64,000 nucleotides of DNA from Asterias amurensis (taxonomy: Eukaryota > Echinodermata > Asteroidea > Forcipulatida > Asteriidae): the NCBI RefSeq assembly GCF_032118995.1, contig NC_092667.1, forward strand, positions 2,720,931-2,784,930. The letters run 5' to 3'. The notes beneath the pieces were generated by a model. It saw only the letters and a list, made by a program, of their open reading frames with translations. It was not told where the DNA came from and did not search any database. Of this stretch, positions 24,401 through 33,621 are shown in pieces; positions within the stretch are counted from its first letter, which is position 1; each line of letters begins with the position of its first letter. The position numbers and the translations under genes were made by a program.

Positions 24401-27400
24401 ACTGCTTCAGTAAATGGCGTCAGATGTACGATGGTCACCTATCACAGTCTAGTGTGCTTATGAATCACATGTTGTCATCGTGGGATAAAGTACAGAAAAA
24501 GGTACAATATTTATAGTCTAATGTGAAGCCAAGGACTCTCAGAATAGAAAACTGAATCACTGTACTAGCCAATAACACCCCCTCAAAAAACCTTAACCTA
24601 AAATCTACTCTTGCCTATTATCTTGATTTTTATGAATAAAATGTACGTGTATCAATTGAAAATTCAATTTAAAGACACTGGTTTGTTTGTTTGTCATTTT
24701 GTTTTATAACTTTGCCAATAATGAGTCTGTTATGTTTTCTCCTTGTAGTTACCATGGCAACTGTTGAAAGAGACCATCCGTGCATTCCATCTGACCAATG
24801 AGGACATGGCGAGCACAAGGAACGGCAAAACAGAGCATGAACAGTGTAAAGTAGCATGCAAGGTATGGTTCTAGATCACAGATTATATGCAATCCTGCGT
24901 TACGTGTTACATTTCTCCAAGACCAAACCAGTCTAGTTCTAACCCTTTGCATCCGACCTTCCATACGCACCCGCAGAGCTGGTCACAGAACCTTCACAGT
25001 CACTGAAGCAAGAGAGTGGAACAGTCTACCATTTTTCATCTCAAATTTGAAATGAACCGACCAATTCAAGAAGATAATTGAAATATATTTCTATCAACTT
25101 TTAATCCACTAATTGTAGTAGATGTGACTATCAATTATTATACAAATATTGACTGCTTCGAGTGCTATGGTTAAAACTACGACTCCCGAAAATAGAACGC
25201 TCCGGGGATCACCTCGGGAGTCGTAGTTTTAACCATAGCACTCAAAGCAGTCAATATTTGTTTTGCAACACCCTAACAGACTATTTATCATCCTCGTACA
25301 CATAACGTTCGTACGCGCGTTTCAGATACACAGATGCACAACTGATTGGGTTCGAGGTGGGTAAAAAGACGTCTGGGTACTGCACGCTGTGTGATAGTAG
25401 CGGACTATCACACGGACACAGCAAACGATGCACTATCACACGGGCGCCGTTTCTAGTAAAACTAAGACATATCATGTGACGCTCTCTAAACCAATGAAAA
25501 GGCAGAATATTTGTAAGGGGTGTTATTTATTTTCTTTACTTGGTGTTAACTGTTAGTGCTGTGATTTTGTTTACTTGGTAGACCATCTTACTAGTAGTCA
25601 GTGGGATTGACTAAGAAAAATCTCAGGATTTGTCTTGATTTCCTTTTTTTATTTTTGTTGGTTTTTTTTTTTGGTTTTTTACTTCTTTGTCTTGAAATGA
25701 ACACACAATTAAAGAGAGAACAAACAAACCATATGAGTGTTAAACATGTTTTGGGGTTTGTTTTTTCTGGAATTCAAGTGGCTTTATCTCTATCACTGAT
25801 TGATTTGTGTCTTTTTATTTTGCTGTTGTCAGGAGTTGCTGGAGCGAATGAGTGGCTTTGAGTTCCCCTGGAGGGGTGTACTCACAACAGTAGCTCTGGC
25901 TATCATCACCCTTATTGCCTTCGATATTTATAGTCATAAAGGTTTCAATGGTAAGTTATCCAATTTCATTCCATTGATTTATTCTGGTTGTGAAGCCATG
26001 GACTCTCATAAAAGTGAACTTAATCACTGTACTTGTCAAGAACCCATTGGAGAGAATTCAGTTATTAGATGTGGGAGGAAAACCCCATATAAATATTCCA
26101 AGGAAAACCAACGCAGTCAGTTAAGGACTGAAAACCCAATCCACATCAGGCCCCCAGTGTGATCCACTTCCTGACGCCTTCGCTCTACAAACACAGGCGT
26201 GGTATTCTTTCTACTTTAGTCTGGTTTTCAAAAAAGAAATTCACCAGCTCGAAACACAAGTTATGCTGGTAAATTAGAACAAAGTATACACTTTCATGGG
26301 GAAGTTATTTAGTGAATGTCTTTTGTTTACTCCGTTGTGTACAGGTTCCCTGACTCAGACATTTTTTGAGCGATCAGGAATCGCAGCAGTTTGCAAGCAA
26401 GCTTACACTAAAATTAGCTTTTACCTTGGTCTTGCCTATGAGTAAGTATTTCTATTTAATTTAATTCATTCTCTCGCAACTTCGACGACCAATCAGTTTA
26501 AATTTTTGCTGGTTTGTTACATTTATTTTATATATGTTGAGATACATCAAGTGAAAAGACTGGTCTTTGACAACTACCAAAGGTGTCCAGTACCTAAGCC
26601 ATTCAACTGCATGGGTTTTGTATGGCAGCACAACTGCACAGAACTTACTGTTAACATGTGTACTGTGAATGCATTTCCAAATTTGAGCCACAAACTTGCT
26701 GCAGTGTTACAAATAATTGCCCTGCTGTATAGACGATGTGACCTCTGACGTCACACGAAAACCATAACATGATTCGCGCGCATACCGCCGGGCAAAACCT
26801 TTGTGTTTTGGCAGCCAGCTAGAAAGTGTATGCAATCTTACCATGACTACGTGTCTTTTTGCCCGGCGAAACATGACGTATACAGTGTTTTTTCAACAGA
26901 GGGCGGTTTGAATGTAAACATAGGTCACATCGTCTATAAAATAAAGTAAATTATTTTGCTTTTGAATATTTTCCAAGCAACCTCTCCTTGTGCTTTACGA
27001 TTTTGTTTTGTTTTCAATTCAGATGGGCATCTATAAATATACCGATCTACTACGTACAGGCAGCAGAGTTCTGTGGGCCCTACCTCATTCTACTGAAGGA
27101 GAAACTTTACACTTTGTGTATCTTCCTTGGAGAAGTGACCGCGCCCGTTTGGGTGTGGCTCGGACAGAACATCCCTATTGCTATTGAATGGGTAATGAAT
27201 GGATTAGTTTTTGTCTAACTCTGAACGGTTTCTTTTGGTTTTTAAACTTATAGACTGTTTTGTTTTTGTATTTTATTTTAAACTTAATAGATATACATGA
27301 AGATGGAAGCTAGACCAAGTCAAGTGATGGGCAATAAATTTAAAAAATCAAAGTCCACCAAGGGCAAGCTGATCAACAAAATTATTCATGTTTAATTATT

Positions 27401-28703
27401 GGCACATTATTGCTGAAGTGGGGCTAGGTTTCTAAACTGTTTGTGTTAAGGGGGCCATGCAATAAGTTGAATGGCCTTTTGACCGTGTTCTTTCTCTCTG
27501 CATTTGATACTCCTCATCATTAGCTGTGTCTCAGATCTTTGCACAGTGGACACTATTTTGAAATCTGTGCTGGACAGCACAAAGTATTTTGCTCAGAGTG
27601 CTGGGCAAAAAATTGCGAATCAACTACTACTGATTTTGTGTAAAGAGATCAAAGCCCAAATCCCAATCATACTGGATATCATACTGGATGTAATCTGGAG
27701 TTACCTGGTAGCAGCGTGGGACTTCGTTTCACCACACCTCATTGCCTTTTGGACAACCATTATTGATTTATAAACGCTTACTTCCCTCATGTTCACAGAT
27801 CAAAGCCCAAATTCCTATCATACTGGATGTAATCTGGAGTTACCTGGTAGCAGCGTGGGACTTCGTTTCACCACACCTCATTGCCTTTTGGACGACCATC
27901 TCTCCATACCTGGAGCAGCTATGGGATGGGATCCTTCACTATTCCGTCTTAATCTGGACTGCTGCCCTGCCATACCTCAGAGCAGTCTACAAATGGCTAC
28001 AACAGCTGGTTAAGTAAGTGTCCACAAAAATAATAATAATAAATATTTATACTGGACAATATTTACCTGATAAGGTACTCAAAGCGCATAAAAAGAACAA
28101 AAAAAGTGTCAATATGGAACGGAGAAACAGACAAGAAGACAGAGGGAACAGTAAGATGATGGGAAATAACAGAGAGAAAAGACTACTGAAAAGCTGTTTG
28201 AAACAAATGAAATTTCAATCTGTCTTTAAATGTGTCCACGGTGCTACTACCCCGAATGTGTGAGGGCAACTGATTCCAAAAAGGTCCAGTATGTGCGAAG
28301 GACCTTAATAAAAAGAAGTCCCATCGATCCACAAAAGCTAAAGTGGCAGTCCGGGCCGATTTCCTACCTTCTGCCCAGATGGTAGTAAACAAGCAGGACA
28401 GTTCTTTTCAGAACTGAAAAGTCGCCCGAATTCTGAAAACCTGCTCTGCCGTAGTAGAGAAGTCTCCTAAATTTCGTAACATCTACTCCACGGTAGTATA
28501 ATTGATAGCAAGACAAGTCTCTAAACAGTGTTGGAAAACACATGGTAATATTTTTACAATTGTGTAGGTTTTGGAAAACAAATCTTGATAAAGGGAAAAA
28601 AAAACACATTAATAACTGTTTTAAATTCGTTTTCACCTTTGTTGAAGTACACCATGTTTAAATTTGTATTTTTCTTTCTTTTCTTTTTTACAGCACATCG
28701 TAG
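15450..28703 (+). CDS. TMEM214: Transmembrane protein 214 (17 exons)
   Basis: TMEM214 is an endoplasmic-reticulum membrane protein; the human protein anchors procaspase-4 during ER-stress apoptosis. Exons: 15450-15582, 16737-17017, 18394-18478, 18934-19065, 20065-20150, 20389-20494, 21313-21394, 22382-22483, 22924-22963, 23727-23828, 24361-24501, 24749-24862, 25833-25950, 26345-26441, 27023-27191, 27799-28013 and 28694-28703. All have AG/GT borders and phases that agree, giving about 670 aa (human 689). The lysine-rich N-terminus starts MASMTTDNVNNKWETV; the conserved core has GLMLPLLGVKP and FFPILDFVF; a first membrane segment (about 478-500) follows FPWRG, with further hydrophobic helices to the C-terminus. 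The stop follows LVNTS. The first exon boundaries are firm; the last two are less so because the penultimate exon has an upstream partial duplicate. AATAAA at 28760-28765 is the likely poly(A) signal. Confidence 0.9.
15780..16174. repeat. Family D hairpin MITEs (two adjacent copies)
   Basis: The copy at about 16047-16170 has inverted ends TTTCCGTATGGCGCCACCAC around about 85 bp. A more degenerate relative spans about 15780-15972, with GTCCGTATCC at its left and GTGGCAGGATGTATACGGA at its right. Other copies lie at about 34490-35120 and 54303-54437. Both lie in TMEM214 intron 1. Confidence 0.75.
17031..17930 (-). mobile_element. LINE (L2-like), 5'-truncated, antisense in TMEM214 intron 2
   Basis: On the minus strand an open frame of about 270 codons without a stop encodes the end of a LINE ORF2: FLLFGSRQQL, ARNLGVIF, VTSRLDNGNALLYSLP, LQRLQNTAARIV, LHWLPISQRIIFKLM and APRIWNSLPLNLR, typical of L2/CR1-group elements. 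The 3' UTR has ACCCTGCTGGGTGTTCAAGG (plus-strand reading) and ends in an AAT-repeat tail at 17031-17055. A second, tail-only copy is at 46553-46625. The lack of stops suggests a fairly young insertion. Its tail begins 13 bp after the end of TMEM214 exon 2. Confidence 0.92.
18003..18312 (+). mobile_element. tRNA-derived SINE
   Basis: The head has an A-box-like GTGGCCTTGCTGTTAAGAG and a B box GGTTCGAAACC, followed by TCGTGACACTTGTGTCC and a body ending GCCCACACCTTGAAGTGGCC. The body also occurs in reverse at 20564-20765. Intronic in TMEM214. Confidence 0.8.
18565..18853. repeat. Family E element (CAGGGGTCGAAA ends)
   Basis: It starts CAGGGGTCGAAAGTGCCACT and contains opposed TAGCCCGG/GGGCTA motifs; the right end is decayed (ACTTCGAC). 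A better preserved copy at 62227-62508 shows a GTATC target duplication. The ends resemble hAT transposons. Confidence 0.7.
19211..19547 (+). repeat. TTAA-flanked MITE, family A
   Basis: It begins TTAAAGAAACTGGACACAAT and ends TGTCCACTGCC followed by TTTAA, with the middle shortened to about 337 bp. It lies in TMEM214 intron 4. Confidence 0.85.
19570..19990. repeat. Mixed repeat fragments in TMEM214 intron 4
   Basis: The stretch 19600-19750 has GACTAGT/GTCGTGACT-type motifs shared with the element at 39401-39757. From 19757 to about 19985 comes a SINE tail (GTGGGTACCTGTGAGGGTAG, then GCGCATTTTACAACAACCGT) also seen at 22140-22340 and, reversed, at 44620-44830. Confidence 0.6.
20564..20925. 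repeat. SINE tail (minus) followed by a decayed family A fragment
   Basis: 20564-20765 is the reverse of the SINE body at 18120-18300 (starts GGCCACTTCAAGGTGTGGGC). 20766-20925 keeps family A internal blocks (CATATGCATAAAATAACAAA, then AATTGGTCATC) but has lost both ends. Confidence 0.65.
21115..21260 (-). mobile_element. tRNA-derived SINE head, minus strand
   Basis: On the minus strand, TGTCGTGGCCGAGCAGATAAG resembles an A box and GGGTTCGAGTCC a B box, followed by TTGTGACAATTGTGTCC. The plus-strand run GCTTAAGGACACAATTG shows the unoccupied form of the site that carries a MITE at 44849. Confidence 0.75.
21621..22350 (+). mobile_element. tRNA-derived SINE interrupted by a foldback element
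   Basis: The SINE starts GTGTCATGGCCGAGTGG, is interrupted at 21638-22027 by a family B element, and resumes GAGCATCGAATTCAAG with a degenerate B box, TCGTGACACTTGTGTCC and a tail ending in GCGCTATATAAGAA. The uninterrupted order can be read in the SINE at 60916. Confidence 0.85.
21638..22027. repeat. Family B foldback element (390 bp), copy 1
   Basis: Bounded by TTAA on both sides and nearly palindromic throughout: AGGAACATGTTGCCTTGGAT at the left is answered by CCAAGGCAACGTGTTCCT at the right, and the centre is GTCAAAATTTTGAC flanked by GGCCATTTAT and its complement. It interrupts a SINE, so TTAA is a real target duplication. Reading frames in the two arms are mirror images and carry no recognisable protein. 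A copy of exactly the same length lies at 47718-48107. Confidence 0.93.
22575..22885 (+). mobile_element. LINE 3' end (L2-like)
   Basis: It encodes WGDRSLSVAAPHLWNQLP then HSFKTSLKTHLM, the usual C-terminal end of L2/CR1 ORF2, followed by a short 3' UTR ending CGTTATTATTATT. It is in TMEM214 intron 8. Confidence 0.85.
22995..23475. repeat. Family G element split by a family A MITE
   Basis: GGGCCCAATTTTATAGAGCT ends in GCTTAA; a complete family A copy (23028-23414, TTAA at both borders) follows, and then TTAAGCAAAAAATCCTTGC resumes the family G sequence. So the family A copy is younger than this family G copy. Confidence 0.85.
23885..24288. repeat. Family F hairpin and a family A remnant
   Basis: 23890-24030 is a degenerate palindrome of CCTAAGT/ACTTAGG motifs bounded by ATTTCACCAAA and TAGTGAAAT, related to better copies at 31512-31662 and 32993-33170. 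24185-24288 keeps only the right end of family A (TTTTGAGTAATTACCAA). Confidence 0.6.
24955..25075 (+). mobile_element. LINE 3' coding remnant
   Basis: One frame reads TRRAGHRTFTVTEAREWNSLP, the conserved C-terminal motif of CR1/L2 ORF2, ending in a stop soon after. Upstream and downstream homology is lost. It lies in TMEM214 intron 12. Confidence 0.6.
25135..25520. repeat. Composite hairpin element
   Basis: Arms of about 46 bp at 25143-25189 and 25215-25261 (CAAATATTGACTGCTTCGAG and complement) are almost perfectly paired. Further right, GTGTGATAGT and ACTATCACAC form a 10-bp palindrome around AGCGG, and ACTATCACACGG recurs. The sequence near 25500-25525 (TATTTGTAAGGGGTGTT) may be the outer end. 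Confidence 0.6.
26465..26938. repeat. Family A fragment (minus) and family H element
   Basis: 26465-26600 is the reverse of family A's left part (TCTCGCAACTTCGACGACC to GTGTCCAGTACC). 26728-26938 has inverted ends TATAGACGATGTGACCT and AGGTCACATCGTCTATA, with a second, internally deleted copy at 30739-30899. Both are in TMEM214 intron 14. Confidence 0.8.
27427..27640 (+). repeat. Dispersed repeat overlapping an exon-like frame
   Basis: The sequence from AAACTGTTTGTGTTA through GGCCTTTTGACCGTGTTCTT, GCACAGTGGACA and AGAGTGCTGGGCAAAA is matched in reverse at about 55890-56090 in an EIF3E intron. It opens a frame that looks like a TMEM214 exon, but its repeat nature and its phase mismatch with exon 15 make that unlikely. 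Confidence 0.75.
27648..27900 (+). repeat. Tandem partial duplication of TMEM214 exon 16
   Basis: The first about 100 bases of exon 16 (27799 onward, ATCAAAGCCCAAATTCC) are preceded by a copy at 27648-27763 that has a 12-bp internal duplication (ATCATACTGGAT). Apart from that indel there are three base differences, all at third codon positions and silent. The upstream copy lacks a good splice donor at its end. Confidence 0.9.
28029..28625 (-). mobile_element. LINE 3' end (CR1/L2-like), minus strand
   Basis: On the minus strand it encodes FWNQLPSHIRGSSTVDTFKDRLKFHLF and a stop, the C-terminal end of a LINE ORF2, with a tail of AAT units at 28029-28045. It sits in the last TMEM214 intron. Confidence 0.8.
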
Positions 28704-28759
28704 TAAATGAAAGATCAATCGAATGAGAAGAAGACATTCCTTAAGTTGAGGTCACAATT

Positions 28760-28765
28760 AATAAA
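28760..28765 (+). terminator. Poly(A) signal of TMEM214
   Basis: AATAAA lies 57 bp after the TAG stop at 28701-28703, so the 3' UTR would be short. Confidence 0.6.
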
Positions 28766-28997
28766 GTTATTGTTCGTAGCACCCGGTACAAGATATAAAT
28801 GATTTTCTTGCGTAAATATAGACCTTGACCATGCTGCCTCAATCTTGGTCATGTTCCTCGTATCGAATAACAATAATGCATGCTAATAATCATCTTGCGA
28901 TTAGGAACCAGACTAGTTTGTTCTTCCAGCCTCGGTTTGGTAACATTGATTTCAATGGGAGAAATTCAAGATGGCCGCACCGTGATAAAAGTCTATA

Positions 28998-29208
28998 GGA
29001 ACAGGGCCCAATTTCATAAAGCTGTTTAAAAGCAGGAAATTTTGCTTGTTCATTTTCTGCTGAGCAAAAATGAGCAGGATACCACTCAAAGATTGTACAT
29101 GAGAAATGGCATTATGGCTGGTAACCATAATCTGTTAAGTACAATTTTGTTGTGCTTAGCTACTTTTTTTGTGCTTAAGCAGCTCAATGAAATTGGACCT
29201 AGGTTTTT
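28998..29208 (+). repeat. Family G element, near complete
   Basis: It starts GGGCCCAATTTCATAAAGCT and ends AGCAGCTCAATGAAATTGGACC, roughly the reverse complement of the start. It contains ATGAGCAGGATACC and GGCTGGTAACCATAAT. A diverged relative lies at about 29660-29815. Confidence 0.8.
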
Positions 29209-31922
29209 AAGGTAAAACAAAATTTGGGCTGAAAAGAAAACTTATTGTACAACTATTTTGATTGGAAGTTCCTTGATGTATGGAACGTTACAAATTCACA
29301 TCGAAAGGAATGCTACAAAAACGCATTCACTGCTTGGTATTTTTTTTGTTTTGTTTTTTGCGGGGGGGGGGGAGGGGTTGCTGTTGCTGTTTTTTTTGTG
29401 GGAGGATAGGAGTGCACGATGTACTTCATGTACTCATGCTTGCCCCTTTTTGATTATCGTTGTTTACATATCAATGCAAAATATTTACTTCTTATCAACT
29501 TGCGATACATGTTTATTGTTTCTATTTTGCTTTTGCTTTTGTACATACTTTGATGATTCATTTTCAAATGTTGTACCACTATTAAAAAGCTCTGTTCAAC
29601 TTAAGCTCTTAATTATTGTTTTTGTTTTGTTCTAAAGCTATACATGTATCCATGTTTCGTAAGCAGATTCATGAAGCTGTTTAGCAGAAAATATATTACT
29701 GGACAAATTTATTTGCTGAGCAAAGATTAGCAGAGAACCAGTCATGAATGATGTACACATGTACATACTGCTTTTGCCGGTAACCCACTTCTGCTTAGTG
29801 AAATTTTCATCACATCATTTTGAGGCAATTTCTCAGCTGTTTTTCATCTTTTTGTTTTGCTTTAATATTTTGTTCTAGCCAAATAATGTAAAAAAAACCA
29901 AAAACTTATATATCGGCATTTTGCTTAAAGGCATATAGCAGTTCTAACCCTCTAGTTTCCATGAAACATAAGGGAATAGTTACGCGTTATTTTTGTGTAT
30001 GGGTACATCAATTTATCTTGTCTTCATCAAGAAATGTAATTAACACTGCCCTGTGAAACGGAAGCCCAAAAGAAAAAAACATGACAGGATGGTTTTGTCA
30101 AGTCTTTGAGCATTGGTTCATAACTAATTTAAATAAATCTGGATTAAAACTCTCTTCTTTCTAGATGATTGGAACAAATTCCAACGCTATAGAAATGAAG
30201 TTGTCGGACTAAAAACTAGTTGAGATGTCAAACGTACCCTCTTATCCTATCGGCTTTCATTAACCCTTTAAAGAGCATTCATTTCTGTAAAAATCATCAC
30301 AATGCTTCTATTTTTGATCTTTACTTATTTTTTCAGTAAAAAAATCTTTAAACCCCGCAGTGCTCACTCGGGCGAGCCCCTTACAAGAGCTAATCGAACG
30401 ATTACACTTGCCCTCTTATGGTGACAGCATGCACCTCAGGTCACCCCCAAGTGACCCACTCCACAAGCAGGGCACTGGGGGCCCCGTCAAAGCTATTCGA
30501 ACGTACCGGGGCAGACCGGGGTCGACCCAGGGAAGCTAAACGAACGCACCCCCATAGTAATGTTAAGATTGGACATTTTAGTATGACCTCTTTCTGTGAA
30601 TAGTAGGTCAATTTTATGGCTGTTTGGGCCGCTACGGGCATTTGGTTACAAGCCACTTGCGGCTGCCAAGTTCTCTCAAGGGTTGTACCAATATTATTAC
30701 TAGTAATTTCCAATTATTGCTGGAAAAACATGAGATTGTATAGACGATGTGACCTCTGACGTCACTCGAAAACCATAACATGATTCACGCTCATACCGCC
30801 GGGCAAAACCTTTGTGTTTTTGCAGCCAGCTAGAAAGTGTATGCAATCTCTTTTTGCCCGGCGGTTTGAATGTAAACATAGGTCACATTATCGTCTATAG
30901 AAAACAGTAATTATATGTAGTGGCCAAAGAACAAAGTAGAATGAAGCATCACCAACAAATGATTGCTTTGTTTTTATTCATCATGCAATATTTGGCTTTT
31001 TTTTTTCCTTCTCTGACCCCTTTTTGTTTTGGTGTGGGAATCTTTTTCTTTTTCTTTATATTTATATTCACAAAATGTTATCATTGCTCTTACACAAATG
31101 TCAAAACCCAGTTGTACCAGACAAGATATTCTTCCTTCTTTTGTCTGATTTTCTGGGGGAAAACAGAATAACTGTTATTAAATTACCTGAAACTTCTATT
31201 AAAGTCTACACCATATATGAACAAACAGGTCAGCCCTTGTGCTCCAAAATATTTCCCTAATTTTTGTCCAAGGACCAAATATCATATCTGTTGTACTCTA
31301 CCTTCTAACCTGTGACATGGATAGTTAACGCTTGGGTTAGCTATGCAGCAATGAATCCATCAAACTCGGGCAATATGTGGACCTAATTTTGCCAGATAAG
31401 ATTGATTTTTTTGGCCGCTGTACCACTCATGATTGGTTTTGTTCTGCAGTACTGAATCCATCACACTTGGTAGAAAAACATTTTGTTTTTTCGTACTCTG
31501 ATCGGCTAATTTTACCAGAGGTGGATTTTACAAAGAGTTAAGACTAGTCTTATCTCGAGTTAGGACGAGTTACCAGTCCTAACTTAGGACTATAGCCTGA
31601 AGTTTTTATAACTCCTAGGACTCCTACGTTAGGACTATCTTTGTGAAATCGACCTCTGGTCACTTATCAAGCATGCTTGGTTTGGTTGGGCGTAAATCAA
31701 GAAAAATATTCCTTTGAATTTGATGGATTTTTGGCGGTTATAGTTAAATGAGTGTTTTGTGTGAGTAGTCACCAACTTTTGTCAATTTTATGTTTTTGTT
31801 TAATCGTCTTTTGAATTCAAATAATTTTATGTTTTCTTGAATATGTAACGATTAGTTCAATGTTAATATTCGTCTATTTAGTTTAAATGCACTCCATACC
31901 CATCGCCAACTCCTTTAAAGAA
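29209..31922. other. Intergenic DNA with hairpin elements
   Basis: No gene was recognised. It holds a poly(G) run near 29361-29372, the family H copy 30739-30899 and a family F palindrome 31512-31662 (AGAGGTGGATTTTACAAAG to CTTTGTGAAATCGACCTCT, with GTTAGGAC and GTCCTAA repeats inside). Confidence 0.6.
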
Positions 31923-32470
31923 AACAAAATCCACAGCGACTTAGGTCGGAGCTGAACCCATAACCTTCTGTTGCAATAGTCAGACTTTATAACGACCCAT
32001 GTATGACTGTGCTATAAAACAAATCTGTCTTGACAGAAAGGTTGTGGGTTCTATTCCCACTGAAGTCACTTATGGATTTTGTTTTTCACATAAGTATTTG
32101 GAGAACAAAATCCACAGTGACTCGGGTCGGAACTGAACCCATAACCTTTTATTGTAATAGTTCAGCTTTATAACTAGTCATCTATTGCAGGGCTTATAAA
32201 CAAATCTGTCTTGACAGAAAGGCTATGGGTTTGATTCCCACTGAAGTTACATATGAATTTTGTTTTTCACATAAGTATTTGGAGAACAAAATCCACAGTG
32301 ACTCGGGTCGGAACTGAACCCATAACCTTTTATTGTAATAGTCAAGCTTTATAACTAGCCATTTATCACAGGGCTAATTAAACAAACTGGGTCTTGACAG
32401 AAAGAAAGGTTGTGGGTTCGATTCCCACTGAAGTCACTTATGGACTTTGTTTTTCACATTTAAGTATTTG
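31923..32470. repeat. Three tandem 181-bp units with paired tRNA-like arms
   Basis: The units start at 31923, 32104 and 32285, exactly 181 bp apart. Within each, the left arm (AAAATCCACAGTGACT, then GGAACTGAACCCATAACC) is the inverted counterpart of the right arm (GGTTGTGGGTTCGATTCCCA, then AGTCACTTATGGATTTT). Both arms carry a sequence like the tRNA B box (GGTTCGATTCC). The units differ at several positions. Confidence 0.9.
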
Positions 32471-33430
32471 GTACTTTAAGTATTTGATACTTTAAAGAAA
32501 GTTCAAACTTGAGAATAATATTTTCAATATTTAATAAAATAACACGCAAAATGTTGAATCAAAGTATTTATAATGCTTAAAGTTGCATTAAATGCAGGTT
32601 TTTCTGTCTGAGTATTTGCATACAATGCTGATAAAGGGTACATACAAATTTATGAAGAGCAATATGTTATCATATTTTCATAAAAAATAATATAACAGAG
32701 ATATTGTCATTAGACTTGGGAGTTTAAAATGGATGTTCTAAGAATTTGTGATTAATTTCAAATAAATGATTTCATTGAAATGAGTTATGTGCCATGAGAT
32801 AATATTTTTTAATTACCGAACAGTTCAATGGTATCAATTCTGAAATTAATCCTTCCCCCCCCCCTGACCCCATCAACCCTTGCCCCAACAACCATTACCC
32901 CAGCAACCCTTACCCCGTCCATTTCCTTCCTTCATGTCCCATCCATCAAGCCCGTCCATCAACCCTTATCCCATATAAGTGTTTATATAAACCACCGTGG
33001 ATTTCACAAATGTAGTCCTAACTTAGGACTAGTCCTAGGCAATGCTAAGAGATAGGACTAGTCCTAAGTTACGACCAGTAACTCGTCCTAACTTAGGACT
33101 GGTCCTATCTCTTAGCATTGCCTAGGACTAGTCTTAAGTTAGGACTACCTTTGTGAAATCCACCTCTGCACGTGTACATCCTGATATGTGGAGATTGTGC
33201 AGTAATTCACCCAGAATCGAAACAAACCACTAAATTTCAACCCTCATCAGCAGTCAAATTTTGCTGTTACGCAAAATTGCAGACCGACAAACAGCATTTC
33301 CAAACAAAAACCCATACAATGGACTTTGACAACAAGTTGCCCTTATTTGGGAAAATTTGCGGCCGAAGTCCCCAAGTTCTGACTTTTCTCACCTCTGGCT
33401 CCGCGTGAGCCATTTAAACTTTATCCACGA
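32471..33430. other. Intergenic DNA; family F hairpin at 32993-33170
   Basis: Mostly AT-rich. A C-rich stretch with repeated ACCCC/CCAACAACC lies at 32850-32950. The 178-bp palindrome starts GTGGATTTCACAAATGTAGT, ends ACTACCTTTGTGAAATCCAC and repeats TTAGGACTAGTCCTA. Confidence 0.6.
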
Positions 33431-33454
33431 ACCACGTGATTTAAATCACATGAC
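33431..33454. promoter_or_regulatory. Paired E-boxes resembling CLEAR sites upstream of PPT1
   Basis: ACCACGTGAT (33431-33440) and ATCACATGAC (33445-33454) flank TTAA, forming the near-palindrome CACGTGATTTAAATCACATG, 168 bp before the PPT1 start codon. The CLEAR consensus bound by TFEB in vertebrate lysosomal genes is GTCACGTGAC; the two sites match it at 7 and 8 of 10 positions by my count. Function is inferred. Confidence 0.45.
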
Positions 33455-33621
33455 TATAAATAAAACTGATCTGGAACATAGACTTCTTCCCGTAGTGTCA
33501 TATGCTTTACAAATAAAGGGATCTTGCTCGGGTGTTGTTGTGTAGTTTGGTGTTGTGTAAAAAAGAAAGTCACTTGTGTAGTGTCGTCGTCGTTGCTGTA
33601 GGGGTTTACACAAAAATCAAG

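Noticed and set aside
27504-27647. Hydrophobic open frame looking like a TMEM214 exon (VSDLCTVDTILKSV)
   Set aside because: The sequence is a dispersed repeat matched in reverse near 55890-56095, its possible acceptors are out of phase with exon 15, and exon 15 joins 27799 in phase without it.
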